From: Luteimonas aquatica
GTDB lineage: Bacteria > Pseudomonadota > Gammaproteobacteria > Xanthomonadales > Xanthomonadaceae
Direction: 5' to 3'
Length of the DNA stretch: 61,521 nt
Assembly: GCF_022662575.1 (NCBI RefSeq)
Contig: NZ_JALBFU010000009.1
Location: 28,206 to 89,726 of the forward strand
Positions 44,134-52,867 of this stretch are shown one piece after another. Every line of letters starts with the position of its first letter. Positions within the stretch are counted from its first letter, which is position 1. The position numbers and the translations under genes were made by a program. A model generated the notes under the pieces. It ran no database searches, had not been told where the DNA came from, and was given only the letters and a program-made list of their open reading frames with translations.

Positions 44134-44589
44134 ATGATCGCCACGCCCGACTACCGCGCCCTGCTCGACACCGCCATCCGCGAAGCCCGCCAGGGCCTGG
44201 CCGAGGGCGGCATCCCGATCGGCGCCGCGCTCTACCACGAGGACGGCCGCCTGCTCGGCTGCGGCCACAACCGCCGCGTGCAGGAAGGCGATCCTTCCGT
44301 GCACGGCGAGACCGACGCCTTCCGCAAGGCCGGCCGCCAGCGCCGCTACAAGGACACCATCATGGTCACCACGCTGGCCCCGTGCTGGTACTGCAGCGGC
44401 CTGGTGCGCCAGTTCAACATCGGCACCGTGGTGGTCGGCGAATCGGTCAACTTCGCCGGCGGCCTGGATTGGCTGCGCGAGAACGGCGTCAAGGTGATCG
44501 ACCTGGCCAGCGAGGAATGCGTCGCCATGCTCGGCGACTGGATCGCAGCCAATCCCGAGGTGTGGAACGAGGACATCGGCGAGGACTGA
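44134..44589 (+). CDS. Cytosine-deaminase-like nucleoside/base deaminase (yeast Fcy1-type)
   Basis: A 151-residue zinc deaminase of the CDA superfamily. Zinc and catalytic motifs are HGETDA (His and Glu) and PCWYC (two Cys). The rest, including YKDTIMVTTLAPC, VVVGESVNFAGG and the end PEVWNEDIGED, resembles yeast cytosine deaminase Fcy1 more than bacterial TadA or CodA as I recall them. It would deaminate cytosine or a related base for pyrimidine salvage. ATG 44134; the upstream in-frame extension is not family-like. Cytosolic. Confidence 0.87.
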   Translation: MIATPDYRALLDTAIREARQGLAEGGIPIGAALYHEDGRLLGCGHNRRVQEGDPSVHGETDAFRKAGRQRRYKDTIMVTTLAPCWYCSGLVRQFNIGTVVVGESVNFAGGLDWLRENGVKVIDLASEECVAMLGDWIAANPEVWNEDIGED

Positions 44590-44686
44590 GCCTGCGCACC
44601 GCGCGAAGGCGCCGGACATGACTTTCGACCGTGCGCATCGCGCGCACGCGGGAGTAGAGTCGGCCCGGGCCTTACGGGAGTCGGGA

Positions 44687-45514
44687 ATGCGCAGGCATTG
44701 GCTCGTGGGAGCGATACTGCCGCTGGCGGTCTGCTTCGGCGCACAGGCGCAGGGCGATCCGGCCCGGTCGCGCACGGTGCTGCGCCCGTCGGCGGCCGCC
44801 GTGGAGGTCCGCAAATCCTCGTACACGGCCACGGACGGCACGGTGCTGCCCTTCGACGTCTATTACGACGGCACGCGCGCGGGAAGACGCGCCACCTTGG
44901 TCCTGCTGAGCGGAAACGACGACCCGCGCGCCTGGGGCGCGTACGCCGACCTGGGCCGCCTCGCGGCGCAGCGCGGATTCGCCGCTGTCGTGACGGCCAA
45001 GCGCTTTCCGCGCACCAACGCCGGCATCGAGTCGGGATACGGCGACGTGCAATCCCTGCTCGAACAGCTTCAGGAGCGCGTCGACGTCGCGGACCGGGAG
45101 CGGACCTGCCTGTGGGGATTCTCCGCGGGCGGACGCCTGTTGTCGCTGGCCTTCGCGCCACAGGCGCCCGCCTTGCGCTGCGCGATCGGCTTCTACCCCG
45201 TGTTCACCGCCTTCGCCGATGCGCCCTCCGACTGGACGCGCCGCTTCATTCCCGTCGATGCCGTGCTGGCCAGCGGCACGGCGTCTTCGCCGCCCATGCT
45301 GATCGTCCGCGCAGGCAAGGACACGGCGGAGATCAATCAGGGCATCGGATCCTTCGCCTCGAACGCCCTGCGCCGCAACGTCCCGATCACCGTCGTCAAC
45401 CTGCCCGAAGCACGGCACGCATTCGATTGGCATGACGATACCGCCTGGTCGCGGCAGGCGATCGAGGACACCTTCGAGTTCGCCAAGCGCGCCACGGCGC
45501 AAGCCGCGGATTGA
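44687..45514 (+). CDS. Secreted alpha/beta hydrolase, unknown substrate
   Basis: A 275-residue exported protein: signal peptide about residues 1-22 ending FGAQAQ, then a hydrolase fold with LVLLSGNDDPRAWG, nucleophile Ser in LWGFSAGGRLLSLAF (about residue 148), an Asp around the APSDW or GKDTAE region, and His in PEARHAFDWHDD. It resembles dienelactone-hydrolase-type small esterases. ATG 44687 has GGGAG upstream and begins the signal peptide. It follows the deaminase gene by 97 bp. Confidence 0.8.
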   Translation: MRRHWLVGAILPLAVCFGAQAQGDPARSRTVLRPSAAAVEVRKSSYTATDGTVLPFDVYYDGTRAGRRATLVLLSGNDDPRAWGAYADLGRLAAQRGFAAVVTAKRFPRTNAGIESGYGDVQSLLEQLQERVDVADRERTCLWGFSAGGRLLSLAFAPQAPALRCAIGFYPVFTAFADAPSDWTRRFIPVDAVLASGTASSPPMLIVRAGKDTAEINQGIGSFASNALRRNVPITVVNLPEARHAFDWHDDTAWSRQAIEDTFEFAKRATAQAAD

Positions 45515-45675
45515 CGGCCGCGCGCGGACGCCGGCACGCCTTATGCGATGTGCCTCACGATGAAAACCCATTGGCGCCCACGACCAGAACGGTACGTGTC
45601 GCCGGATCCGTGGATTCATTGGCAGGCATGCGCACAAACCAGCAGAATCCCTCCCCTCCCCACAGGAACCCACCC

Positions 45676-46128
45676 ATGTCCCAGCACCTGGCCTCGATCC
45701 GTTGGACGCGCGAGGGCAAGCCCTTCGACTACGACAGCTATTCCCGCGATCACGACTGGCAGTTCGACGGCGGCCAGCGCCTGCGCGCCTCGGCGGCGCC
45801 CGGCTATCTGGGCAGCGCCGAGGGCGTGGATCCGGAAGAGGCCCTGGTCGCGGCCCTGTCGTCCTGCCACATGCTGACCCTGCTGGCGATCGCGGCGAAG
45901 AAGGGGCTGGTGATCGATCGCTACGAGGACGACGCGGTCGGCACCATGGGCAAGAACGAGGACGGCCGCCTGGCCGTCACCCAGGTCGTGCTGCGCCCGC
46001 GCATCGTCTTCGAAGGCCAGGCGCCGGACGCCGCGGCGCTGGCGCGCCTGCACGAGCAGGCGCATACCCATTGCTTCATCGCCAATTCGGTGAGGACGGC
46101 GGTGACGGTGGAGCCGCAGGACGCCTGA
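45676..46128 (+). CDS. OsmC family peroxiredoxin-like protein
   Basis: A 150-residue OsmC/Ohr-fold protein. It has the two redox Cys positions in context: ALSSCHMLTLLAIAAKKG and THCFIANSVRTAV. Family members reduce organic hydroperoxides using low-molecular-weight or lipoyl thiols. ATG 45676 starts MSQHLAS; upstream sequence 45515-45675 holds no other gene and probably its promoter. It converges with the AroQ-like gene, with only 3 bp between stops. Confidence 0.9.
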   Translation: MSQHLASIRWTREGKPFDYDSYSRDHDWQFDGGQRLRASAAPGYLGSAEGVDPEEALVAALSSCHMLTLLAIAAKKGLVIDRYEDDAVGTMGKNEDGRLAVTQVVLRPRIVFEGQAPDAAALARLHEQAHTHCFIANSVRTAVTVEPQDA

Positions 46129-46131
46129 TCC

Positions 46132-46581
46132 TCAGGTTCCCACGTGGTAGTCGTTCTCGCATTCGGCGCAGCCGATGCGCTCCAGCGCGATCGACAGCGC
46201 CTCGGCATAGCTCTGCGCGCCATAGCCGTTGACCACGGCCAGCACCGGCCCGGCGCGCGGGGCGATCACCGGCTCCTGCTGGCCGACGAAATCGTCATGG
46301 ACCTCGATATAGGGCACTTCCAGGCGCGCCAGCGCCTGGCGCAACGCAGGCTTGGCCTGGGAATAGGCGCCCGGATCGAGCAGCACGATCTCGGCCCCGT
46401 CCTCGCGGACGCGTTCCAGCCGTTCCAGCAGCTCGCGCTCGCAGGTGCAGTGGTAGCGGCGCAAGGCGCGGCCGGCGCGCGCGGCGCGGGCCTGCAGGCC
46501 GCCGAGGATGCCGGGCAGCAGCGCAGGGTCGTACTGCGCGGGCGATTGCGGCTCGGACATCCGGATCATCACGATCGACAT
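46132..46581 (-). CDS. Degenerate type II dehydroquinase-like (AroQ-fold) protein
   Basis: A 149-residue protein whose length and pattern follow type II 3-dehydroquinate dehydratase: an N-terminal strand, helix, IVLLDPGAYSQAKPALRQAL (compare the NPGAYTHTS region), IEVHDDFVGQQEP (compare IEVHLSN) and NGYGAQSYAEALSIAL. The N-terminal active-site block GPNLNLLG is replaced by MIRMSEPQSPAQYDP, and the catalytic Arg and Asn positions look lost. It may be a non-catalytic paralogue or have a new activity. ATG 46581 begins MSIVMIRM. An upstream AT-richer region with CGATCGAT repeats may hold its promoter. Confidence 0.65.
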   Translation of the reverse strand: MSIVMIRMSEPQSPAQYDPALLPGILGGLQARAARAGRALRRYHCTCERELLERLERVREDGAEIVLLDPGAYSQAKPALRQALARLEVPYIEVHDDFVGQQEPVIAPRAGPVLAVVNGYGAQSYAEALSIALERIGCAECENDYHVGT

Positions 46582-46720
46582 GACTGATGCACTCCGTGCG
46601 CGCTTCGGCACCGCTGCCGCGCAGCGATCGGCCCTCGCGCACGACAGCACGATAGGCGCGCGGCTCGTAAAGCCGCTATGCCAGACGTCCGTGCGTCGCG
46701 TAAATCTCCCGTAAATCCGC

Positions 46721-46737
46721 CGATCGATCATCGATCG
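46721..46737. promoter_or_regulatory. Palindrome CGATCGAT-C-ATCGATCG
   Basis: A perfect 8-bp inverted repeat around one base, within the 236-bp gap between the AroQ-like gene and hslU and about 140 bp upstream of the AroQ-like start. Possible operator. Confidence 0.35.
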
Positions 46738-46751
46738 GGTATCGGAATGCG

Positions 46752-46779
46752 GCGACGCCGCGGCATGCCGCGGCGTCGC
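46752..46779 (-). terminator. 28-bp perfect palindrome downstream of hslU
   Basis: GCGACGCCGCGG-CATG-CCGCGGCGTCGC is a perfect palindrome lying 39 bp after the hslU stop. As RNA it gives a very stable 12-bp stem. No U-tract follows, so it may be a terminator aided by other factors or an mRNA 3' protector. Confidence 0.5.
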
Positions 46780-46817
46780 TCCGGAAGTCCGCCAAGGAAA
46801 CCCGTCAGGGAAGTCCG

Positions 46818-48191
46818 CTACAGGATGTAGCGCGACAGATCCGGATCCTGCACCAGTTCGCCCAGATGCGCATCGACGTAGGCGCGGTCGATCGACACCG
46901 CCCCGCCCTTGTCGGGCGCCTCGTAGCTGAGCGTGTCCAGCAGCCGTTCCAGCACGGTATGCAGGCGGCGCGCGCCGATGTTCTCCTGGCGCTCGTTGAC
47001 CTGCGCGGCGATCTCGGCCAGGCGATCCACGGCATCCGCGGAGAAACCGAGCTGCACGCCTTCGGTCTTGAGCAGTTCCACGTACTGCCGGGTCAGCGCC
47101 GCCTTCGGCTCGGTGAGGATGCGCACGAAGTCGTCCTTGCTCAGCGCCGAGAGTTCGACGCGGATCGGGAAGCGACCCTGCATTTCCGGGATCAGGTCGG
47201 AAGGCTTGGCCAGATGGAACGCGCCGCTGGCGATGAACAGGATATGGTCGGTCTTGACCGGGCCGTACTTGGTGCTGACGGTGGAACCCTCCACCAGCGG
47301 CAGCAGGTCGCGCTGCACGCCCTCGCGCGAGACGTCCGCGCCCATGCCCTCGCTGCGCTTGGCGACCTTGTCGATCTCGTCGATGAAGACGATGCCGTGC
47401 TGCTCGCAGGCCTCGATCGCCGCCTCGCGCACCTCCTCCTCGTTGACCAGCTTGGCGGCCTCCTCCTCGACCAGCTGCGGCCGCGCGGCCTTGATGCTCA
47501 GGGTGCGCTTGTGCGTCTTGCCGCCGCCGAGGTTGGAGAACATCTGCCGCAGCTGCTGGCCCATCTCCTCCATGCCGGGCGGCGTCATGATGTCGACCGG
47601 GCCGGTGGCGGCCGCGAGTTCGAGCTCGACCTCGCGCTCGTCGAGCTCGCCGGCGCGCAGCTGCTTGCGGAATTTCGCCCGCGTCTCGTTGTCCGGGGCC
47701 TGGTAGTCCTCGGCCGGCTTCTCGGCGCCGAAGCCGAAGCCGCCGGGCATGCGCCGCGGCAGCAGGGCATCGAGGATGCGGTCCTCGGCGCGCTCCTCGG
47801 CCTGGGTGCGCACGCGCGTCTTGGCCTGCTCACGGTACAGCTTGACCGCGGTGTCGGCCAGGTCGCGCACGATCTGCTCGACGTCCTTGCCGACGTAGCC
47901 CACCTCGGTGAAGCGCGTGGCCTCCACCTTCACGAACGGCGCGTTGGCCAGCGTGGCCAGGCGGCGCGCGATCTCGGTCTTGCCCACGCCGGTCGGCCCG
48001 ATCATCAGGATGTTCTTCGGCATCACCTCGTTGCGCAGTTCCTCGGGCAGCTGCGCGCGGCGCCAGCGGTTGCGCAGCGCGATCGCCACCGCGCGCTTGG
48101 CCGACTGCTGGCCGACGATGTGGCGGTCGAGTTCCTGCACGATCTCGCGCGGGGTCATGGTGGCGGAGCTGCTGGCGAATTTATTGGACAT
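46818..48191 (-). CDS. hslU: ATP-dependent protease ATPase subunit HslU
   Basis: A 457-residue AAA+ unfoldase of the HslUV (ClpYQ) protease. Start region [17 protein letters not shown], Walker [16 protein letters not shown], pore region [17 protein letters not shown], Walker [10 protein letters not shown], sensor region and C-terminal DLSRYIL, which docks into HslV. It follows hslV by 65 bp on the same strand. Length is standard. Confidence 0.98.
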   Translation of the reverse strand: MSNKFASSSATMTPREIVQELDRHIVGQQSAKRAVAIALRNRWRRAQLPEELRNEVMPKNILMIGPTGVGKTEIARRLATLANAPFVKVEATRFTEVGYVGKDVEQIVRDLADTAVKLYREQAKTRVRTQAEERAEDRILDALLPRRMPGGFGFGAEKPAEDYQAPDNETRAKFRKQLRAGELDEREVELELAAATGPVDIMTPPGMEEMGQQLRQMFSNLGGGKTHKRTLSIKAARPQLVEEEAAKLVNEEEVREAAIEACEQHGIVFIDEIDKVAKRSEGMGADVSREGVQRDLLPLVEGSTVSTKYGPVKTDHILFIASGAFHLAKPSDLIPEMQGRFPIRVELSALSKDDFVRILTEPKAALTRQYVELLKTEGVQLGFSADAVDRLAEIAAQVNERQENIGARRLHTVLERLLDTLSYEAPDKGGAVSIDRAYVDAHLGELVQDPDLSRYIL

Positions 48192-48256
48192 GGGCGATGG
48201 ACGATGATGGGCGGGCGCCCTCTTCCGCGTCGCGGGAGAAGGATTCTTCGACGGAA

Positions 48257-48808
48257 TTACAGCTCTTCGACGACGACGTTGCGGTTGGTGTAGATGCAGA
48301 TGTCGCCGGCGATGTTCAGCGCCTCGGTCGCGATCTGCCTGGCGTCGAGCTCGGTATGCGCGGCCAGCGCGCGCGCCGCGGACAGCGCGTAGGGGCCGCC
48401 GGAGCCGATCGCGACGATGCCGTCCTCCGGCTCGATCACGTCGCCCGTGCCGCTGACCACCAGCGAGGTCTCCCTGTCGGCCACCGCGAGCAGCGCCTCG
48501 AGCTTGCCGAAGCGGCGCTCGGTGCGCCAGTCCTTGGCCAGCTCGACGGCCGCACGCAGCAACTGGCCGTGCTTCTCCAGCTTGGATTCGAACAGCTCGA
48601 ACAGAGTGAAGGCGTCGGCGGCGGCACCGGCGAAGCCGGCCAGCACCTGGCCGTCCTTGCCGAGGCGCCGCACCTTGCGCGCATTGGCCTTCATCACCGT
48701 GTGGCCGAGCGTGACCTGCCCGTCGCCGGCGATGGCGACGCGGCCGCCGCGGCGGACCGAGACGATGGTGGTGGCGTGGAAAACGTTGGGGTTCTGACTG
48801 GGATCCAT
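48257..48808 (-). CDS. hslV: ATP-dependent protease peptidase subunit HslV
   Basis: A 183-residue proteasome-like threonine peptidase. The nucleophile is the Thr exposed after processing of the N-terminal about 12 residues ([12 protein letters not shown]). RKVRRLG and the [14 protein letters not shown] region match the family. It forms a double hexamer degrading heat-damaged proteins with HslU. ATG 48808 has AGGAGG 4 bp upstream, itself just after a structured leader. In relatives xerC usually precedes it; here the peptide cluster intervenes. Confidence 0.97.
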   Translation of the reverse strand: MDPSQNPNVFHATTIVSVRRGGRVAIAGDGQVTLGHTVMKANARKVRRLGKDGQVLAGFAGAAADAFTLFELFESKLEKHGQLLRAAVELAKDWRTERRFGKLEALLAVADRETSLVVSGTGDVIEPEDGIVAIGSGGPYALSAARALAAHTELDARQIATEALNIAGDICIYTNRNVVVEEL

Positions 48809-48812
48809 GCAG

Positions 48813-48872
48813 CCTCCTGGTGGCCCCTTCGAGGTGGGGCCATGGCCGACGGGTTCAAGCCCCGTGCCACCC
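48813..48872 (-). promoter_or_regulatory. Structured leader of hslV with tRNA T-arm-like hairpin
   Basis: On the plus strand ACGGG-TTCAAGC-CCCGT (48849-48865) has the exact 5-bp stem and 7-base loop of a tRNA T-arm and is followed by GCCACC, which pairs with GGTGGC at 48819-48824. A second hairpin GGCCCC...GGGGCC lies at 48822-48841. The D- and anticodon arms are missing, so this is not a tRNA gene. It could be a tRNA 3' remnant or simply a folded hslV 5' leader ending in AGGAGG (48813-48818 complement). Confidence 0.45.
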
Positions 48873-48902
48873 GCGCCTTGGCGTCCACCCGCGCGGCGCG
48901 CC

Positions 48903-50171
48903 CTAGAGCGGTCCGGCGATCGCGGTGCGCCAGGCCTGCGGCTGCAGGTGCTCGCTGAGCACACGATTGAGTTGCGCGTGGGTGACGGCCATGGCACGGG
49001 GCTCGAACGCCAGCAGCGCATCGCGGGGCCAGCCCCGCGCGGCGGCCGACAGGATCGCCTCGCTCAGGCCGTCCAGTGTCGCCAGCCCGATCTGGAAAGC
49101 GCCGATGGCGGCGCGCCGCGCCGCCTCGAATTCCTCGCCCTCCGCTCCGCCGGCCACGAAATCGGCGACGACCGCGCGCGTGGCCTCCAGCGCAGCATCC
49201 AGTTTGCCGGGACTGGCGGACAATCCCACCTGCCAGTGGCCGCTGCCGCGGCGCGGAGCGACGAGTTCGGAGCGGATGAGATAGCTCAGCCCGCACCGCT
49301 CGCGCACCTCGCCGACCAGGCGCGAGGCGAAGGAGCCGCCGAGGATGCGGTTGGCCAGCTGCAGGGCGAGATAGTCCGGATGCGCGGGTTCGAGCCGCAG
49401 CCGCTGTCCGAGCGCGACGCCGAAGCTCTCCTGCCCCGGCAAGGGGACCCGTGTCGTCGTCGGCGCCTCCTGTCGGGGCGCTTCCGGCATCGCCGCATCG
49501 ACGGCGGATGGCGGCCATGCCGCGGTCTCCGCCTCGATCACGCGGGCTGCTGCCTCGGGATCGAGATCCCCGACCACCGCGATGCGCAGATCGTTCGCGC
49601 CGTAGTGCGCGCGATGATAGCCGCGCACGTCGGTGGCGGTGCACGCCTGCAGTTGCGCGATCTGCGCCGGGACCTCGTCGACATGCAGGGGATGTCCCGG
49701 CGGATAGAGCAGGCGTGTCAATGCATCCGACGACGAAGCGCCCGGATCGACGGCGCGATACTGCAACTCCGCCATCAGGCGCGCGCGCTCGGCCTCGACG
49801 CGTGCCTGCTCGAACGCCGGTTCGCGCAGGCAGGCCATCAGCAAACCGACGACCTCCCGGAAGTCGGCGACGCAGGCACGCACGGAAAAGCGCACCTCCC
49901 CCGCGCCGGACTCGATCGACAGGCGCGCCCCGCGCGCCTCCAGCAATTCGGCGATCTCGAAGCCGCCGTGCCGGCCACCGCCGCTGGCCGCCAGCGCAGC
50001 GGTGAGGCGCCCCAACACGGATTCGCCGCGCAGGGCGGCGGCGCCCGTGCGGAACGCTCCGCTCAGCGCGAATATCTCCGGCGCATCGACGCGCAACCCA
50101 TGGAACTCGCCGTGCGCGAGCCCGAACGTGGTCACCGGCGCCGGTTTCGGCAGGACCGCCTCGATATTCAT
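48903..50171 (-). CDS. M16B peptidase-like subunit without zinc motif (partner)
   Basis: A 422-residue M16-fold protein lacking HxxEH. It keeps the substrate-binding features of the non-catalytic half, such as [24 protein letters not shown] with the Arg/Tyr pair. Such proteins form heterodimers with a zinc-bearing M16 subunit; the PqqF/PqqG and AlbE/AlbF types process ribosomal peptides. It overlaps the zinc subunit gene by ATGA (50168-50171) and is the last gene of the putative peptide operon. Predicted cytosolic; no signal peptide visible. Role in leader removal is inference from context. Confidence 0.85.
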   Translation of the reverse strand: MNIEAVLPKPAPVTTFGLAHGEFHGLRVDAPEIFALSGAFRTGAAALRGESVLGRLTAALAASGGGRHGGFEIAELLEARGARLSIESGAGEVRFSVRACVADFREVVGLLMACLREPAFEQARVEAERARLMAELQYRAVDPGASSSDALTRLLYPPGHPLHVDEVPAQIAQLQACTATDVRGYHRAHYGANDLRIAVVGDLDPEAAARVIEAETAAWPPSAVDAAMPEAPRQEAPTTTRVPLPGQESFGVALGQRLRLEPAHPDYLALQLANRILGGSFASRLVGEVRERCGLSYLIRSELVAPRRGSGHWQVGLSASPGKLDAALEATRAVVADFVAGGAEGEEFEAARRAAIGAFQIGLATLDGLSEAILSAAARGWPRDALLAFEPRAMAVTHAQLNRVLSEHLQPQAWRTAIAGPL

Positions 50172-51457
50172 TGCGTCGCCGTGTCCCGATCCTGGCCGTC
50201 CGCGAGGTATCCCACGGTGAGCGCGCGCTCGGTCAGATAGCGGCCCGCCACGCGCCGGAGGTCGGCGGCCGTCACCGCGCCGATCCGGTCGACCGCCGCG
50301 GCGTACAGCCGCCAGTCGCCGGCTGCGATGGCCTCGTTCAACTGCATGGCGATGGCCAGCGGCCCGTCGCGCGAGGTCAACAGCTCGCCGCGCGCGCGGG
50401 CTTTGGCGCGCGCGAGTTCCTCCTCAGCGACGCCGTCGCTGCGAACGTCCTCGATCGCCTCGCGCATCGCCTGCTCCACCTGGCGATGCGCGCGCTCCCG
50501 ATGCACGACGGCGCCCAGCTGCAGGAGGCCCGGTTCGCGGAGCCGCGACACGGCCGTCCAGGTCTCCGAAGCCAGACCGGCGGCATCCAGGCGGCGGTGC
50601 AAGCGCGACAGCCGGCCGCCGGCCAATACCAGCCCCAACAGCTCCAGCACATCGAGATCGGCGTCGGCGCCCGCCGGCGACTTGTAGGCCAGCATCACGA
50701 TGCCGGGCGCTCCCGGGCAAGCGACCGTCACCCGGCGCTCGCCCGCCTGCACCGGTTCGGGCGGGGTCGCTTGGGGCGCGCCACCGGCAGCCGCGATGGA
50801 CGCGAATCGCCTGTGCACGATGTCCATCGCCACCTCAGACTCGACGTCGCCGATGACGGCGATCGTGGCGTTGTCCGGCCGGTAGTGCGTGCGGTAGTGC
50901 GCCAGCAGGCGCGCGCGCTCGAATGCCTGGATGTCCTCGCGCACGCCCATCACCGGCGTGCCGTAGGGATGCCGGGCGAAGGCGGCGCGCCAGACCGCCT
51001 GGTGCAGTCGTTCGAGCGGATCGCCGAGGTGGCGGTCGTATTCGTTGAGCACGACCGCCTTCTCGGTCTCCAGGTCCGCCGCGTCCAGGCTCAGGTCGCA
51101 CATCCGGTCCGCCTCGATCCGCGCGACCAGATCCAGGCCCTGGCGCGGCACGAGGGAGAAGTAATGGGTGCGGTCGTACCAGGTGGTGGCGTTGACCTGC
51201 GCGCCCAGCGGCAGCAGCTGCTGATGGATCGAGTTGCCGTGTCGCCTGTGGAAGCGCGCGCTGCCCTTGAACATCATGTGTTCGAGCATGTGGCTCGCGC
51301 CGCGCATGCCCGGCGCCTCGTGCCGGCTGCCGACCTCGTAGGTCAGCATCAGCAAGGCCACCGGCGCGGCGCGCACGGGCAGGTGCAGCAGGCGCAGGCC
51401 GTTGTCGAGGCGATGTTCCTCGAACCCAGCCGTCTCCGATCGCCTGCCTGCCGTCAT
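50168..51457 (-). CDS. M16B zinc peptidase, catalytic subunit
   Basis: A 429-residue M16 peptidase with the inverted zinc motif HMLEH (His56, Glu59, His60) and a third ligand Glu at about 132 (ETEKAVVLNEYDRH). The first domain starts GFEEHRLDNGLRLLHLPV. It is coupled to the zinc-less partner downstream and lies 14 bp after the MATE gene. In this cluster it most likely cuts the leader from the modified precursor peptide. No signal peptide, so cleavage would be in the cytosol before export. An alternative is a general processing protease. Confidence 0.9.
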   Translation of the reverse strand: MTAGRRSETAGFEEHRLDNGLRLLHLPVRAAPVALLMLTYEVGSRHEAPGMRGASHMLEHMMFKGSARFHRRHGNSIHQQLLPLGAQVNATTWYDRTHYFSLVPRQGLDLVARIEADRMCDLSLDAADLETEKAVVLNEYDRHLGDPLERLHQAVWRAAFARHPYGTPVMGVREDIQAFERARLLAHYRTHYRPDNATIAVIGDVESEVAMDIVHRRFASIAAAGGAPQATPPEPVQAGERRVTVACPGAPGIVMLAYKSPAGADADLDVLELLGLVLAGGRLSRLHRRLDAAGLASETWTAVSRLREPGLLQLGAVVHRERAHRQVEQAMREAIEDVRSDGVAEEELARAKARARGELLTSRDGPLAIAMQLNEAIAAGDWRLYAAAVDRIGAVTAADLRRVAGRYLTERALTVGYLADGQDRDTATQ

Positions 51458-51471
51458 CCGCGCCTGCCCCG

Positions 51472-52845
51472 CTACCTGGCTGCCGGAACGGTTTCGGCGG
51501 ACGAAGCCTCCGGCACGCCGCGACGCCCGAATGCGCGATGCAGGAACCAGCCGGCCATGGCGGCCTGCGCCAGGCCGGCGCACACCATCGCGCCCCAGAT
51601 CCAGACCGGCCGGAAGCCCGGCAGCAGCGACAGGCCGCCCGCCAGCGAGACCAGCGACGCCATGTGCGCCACCTGCGCGACGAACCCGGCGCGGGTATTG
51701 CCGGTGCCCGACAGCACGGCGAAGACCATCGAGCCGAAGCAGAGCGGCAGCAGGTCCAGGGCGGTGATGCGCATGAACACCGCTCCGGCCGCGACCACGG
51801 CCGCGTCGTCGGAGAAGCGGCTGCCGATCCAGGGCGCGAACGTCTCGAACACGACCAGCAGCAGCGGCACCAGCACCGCCGCGAACAGCAGCCCCGTGCG
51901 CAGCGCCTCGCGCACACGCCCGGGCAAGCCGGCGCCATGGTTCTGGCCGACGACGATGCACACCGCTCCGGCCAGCGCGGTCACCGGCATCAACCCGGCC
52001 TGGAAGGCGCGCTGGCCGATGCCGAAGGCCGCCTGCTCGACCGCGCCGAAAGGCCGCAGCAGCAATCCGACCGTGAGCAGGGACACGGCCACCACCGCGC
52101 TGCCGATCCCCGCCGGGACGCCGATCCGCAGCACGGCGCCCAGCTCGCGCGGACGTGCCAGCCAGGTCGCCGGGCGCATGCGCAGGTAGGCATTCCGGCG
52201 CGCCAGATAGGCCAGCAGGCCGAGCATCGTCACCGAGCACGAGAGCAGCGCCGCCAGCCCGGCGCCGTCCACGCCCATCGCCGGCAGGCCGAGCCAGCCG
52301 AACATCAGCATCGGCGTGAGCAGCGCGCCCAGGGCGACAGTGCCCGTCTGCGCGATCGCACCGGCGCGGACGTTGCCGGTGAACTCGAGAATGCCCGCCA
52401 GGATCAGCATCGGGATCTGCACCGCCACCGAGGGAATGAACCAGGCGTAGTAGGCCGCGATCACCGCGGCGGTGGCCGCGTCGCCGGTCATCAGATGGCT
52501 GAAGGTATCGCGGCTGCTCCACGCCAGCAGCGCCACCAGCGCCGAGACGATCAGCGAGGCGCCGAAGGCTTCGTTGAAGATCCGGTTGACGCGGTCGCGG
52601 TCCTTGGCCCCGACCGCATGCGCGATCAGCACGCCGGCGCCCATGCTGATCACCGGCAGCAGCACGAGCACGAGCATGATCGGCATCGCCGCCAGCGTCA
52701 CCGCCGCCTGCGCCGTCACGCCCAGCCGCCCCAGCCAGTAGATGTTGATCAGCGAGAAGACCGTGCCGGCCAGCGCGTTAAGCAGCAGCACGCCGGACAT
52801 CCGCAACAGATGCCGGCCGATCGGCCCTTCGGTCAGGTCGCGCAT
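51472..52845 (-). CDS. MATE family efflux transporter
   Basis: A 457-residue inner-membrane antiporter with 12 predicted helices in two related halves. The family start is GPIGRHLLRMSGVLLLNALAGTVFSLINIYWLGRLG; AGAGVLIAHAVGAKDRDRVNRIF (loop 2-3) and GQNHGAGLPGRVREALRTG in the second half are typical. It lies 22 bp after the second P450 and 14 bp before the M16 gene, on the same strand, and is the probable exporter and self-resistance pump of the peptide product. MATE exporters are less common than ABC pumps in such clusters. Confidence 0.9.
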   Translation of the reverse strand: MRDLTEGPIGRHLLRMSGVLLLNALAGTVFSLINIYWLGRLGVTAQAAVTLAAMPIMLVLVLLPVISMGAGVLIAHAVGAKDRDRVNRIFNEAFGASLIVSALVALLAWSSRDTFSHLMTGDAATAAVIAAYYAWFIPSVAVQIPMLILAGILEFTGNVRAGAIAQTGTVALGALLTPMLMFGWLGLPAMGVDGAGLAALLSCSVTMLGLLAYLARRNAYLRMRPATWLARPRELGAVLRIGVPAGIGSAVVAVSLLTVGLLLRPFGAVEQAAFGIGQRAFQAGLMPVTALAGAVCIVVGQNHGAGLPGRVREALRTGLLFAAVLVPLLLVVFETFAPWIGSRFSDDAAVVAAGAVFMRITALDLLPLCFGSMVFAVLSGTGNTRAGFVAQVAHMASLVSLAGGLSLLPGFRPVWIWGAMVCAGLAQAAMAGWFLHRAFGRRGVPEASSAETVPAAR

Positions 52846-52867
52846 GGAAGCCTTCCGCGTGCCATCG

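Noticed and set aside
48819..48872. A complete tRNA gene
   Set aside because: Only T-arm and acceptor-like pairings are present; total length is too short and no anticodon arm can be formed.
48903..51457. Mitochondrial-type or housekeeping M16 pair unrelated to the peptide
   Set aside because: Not excluded, but the short gaps to the MATE and P450 genes and the position inside the inserted block favour a role in the cluster.
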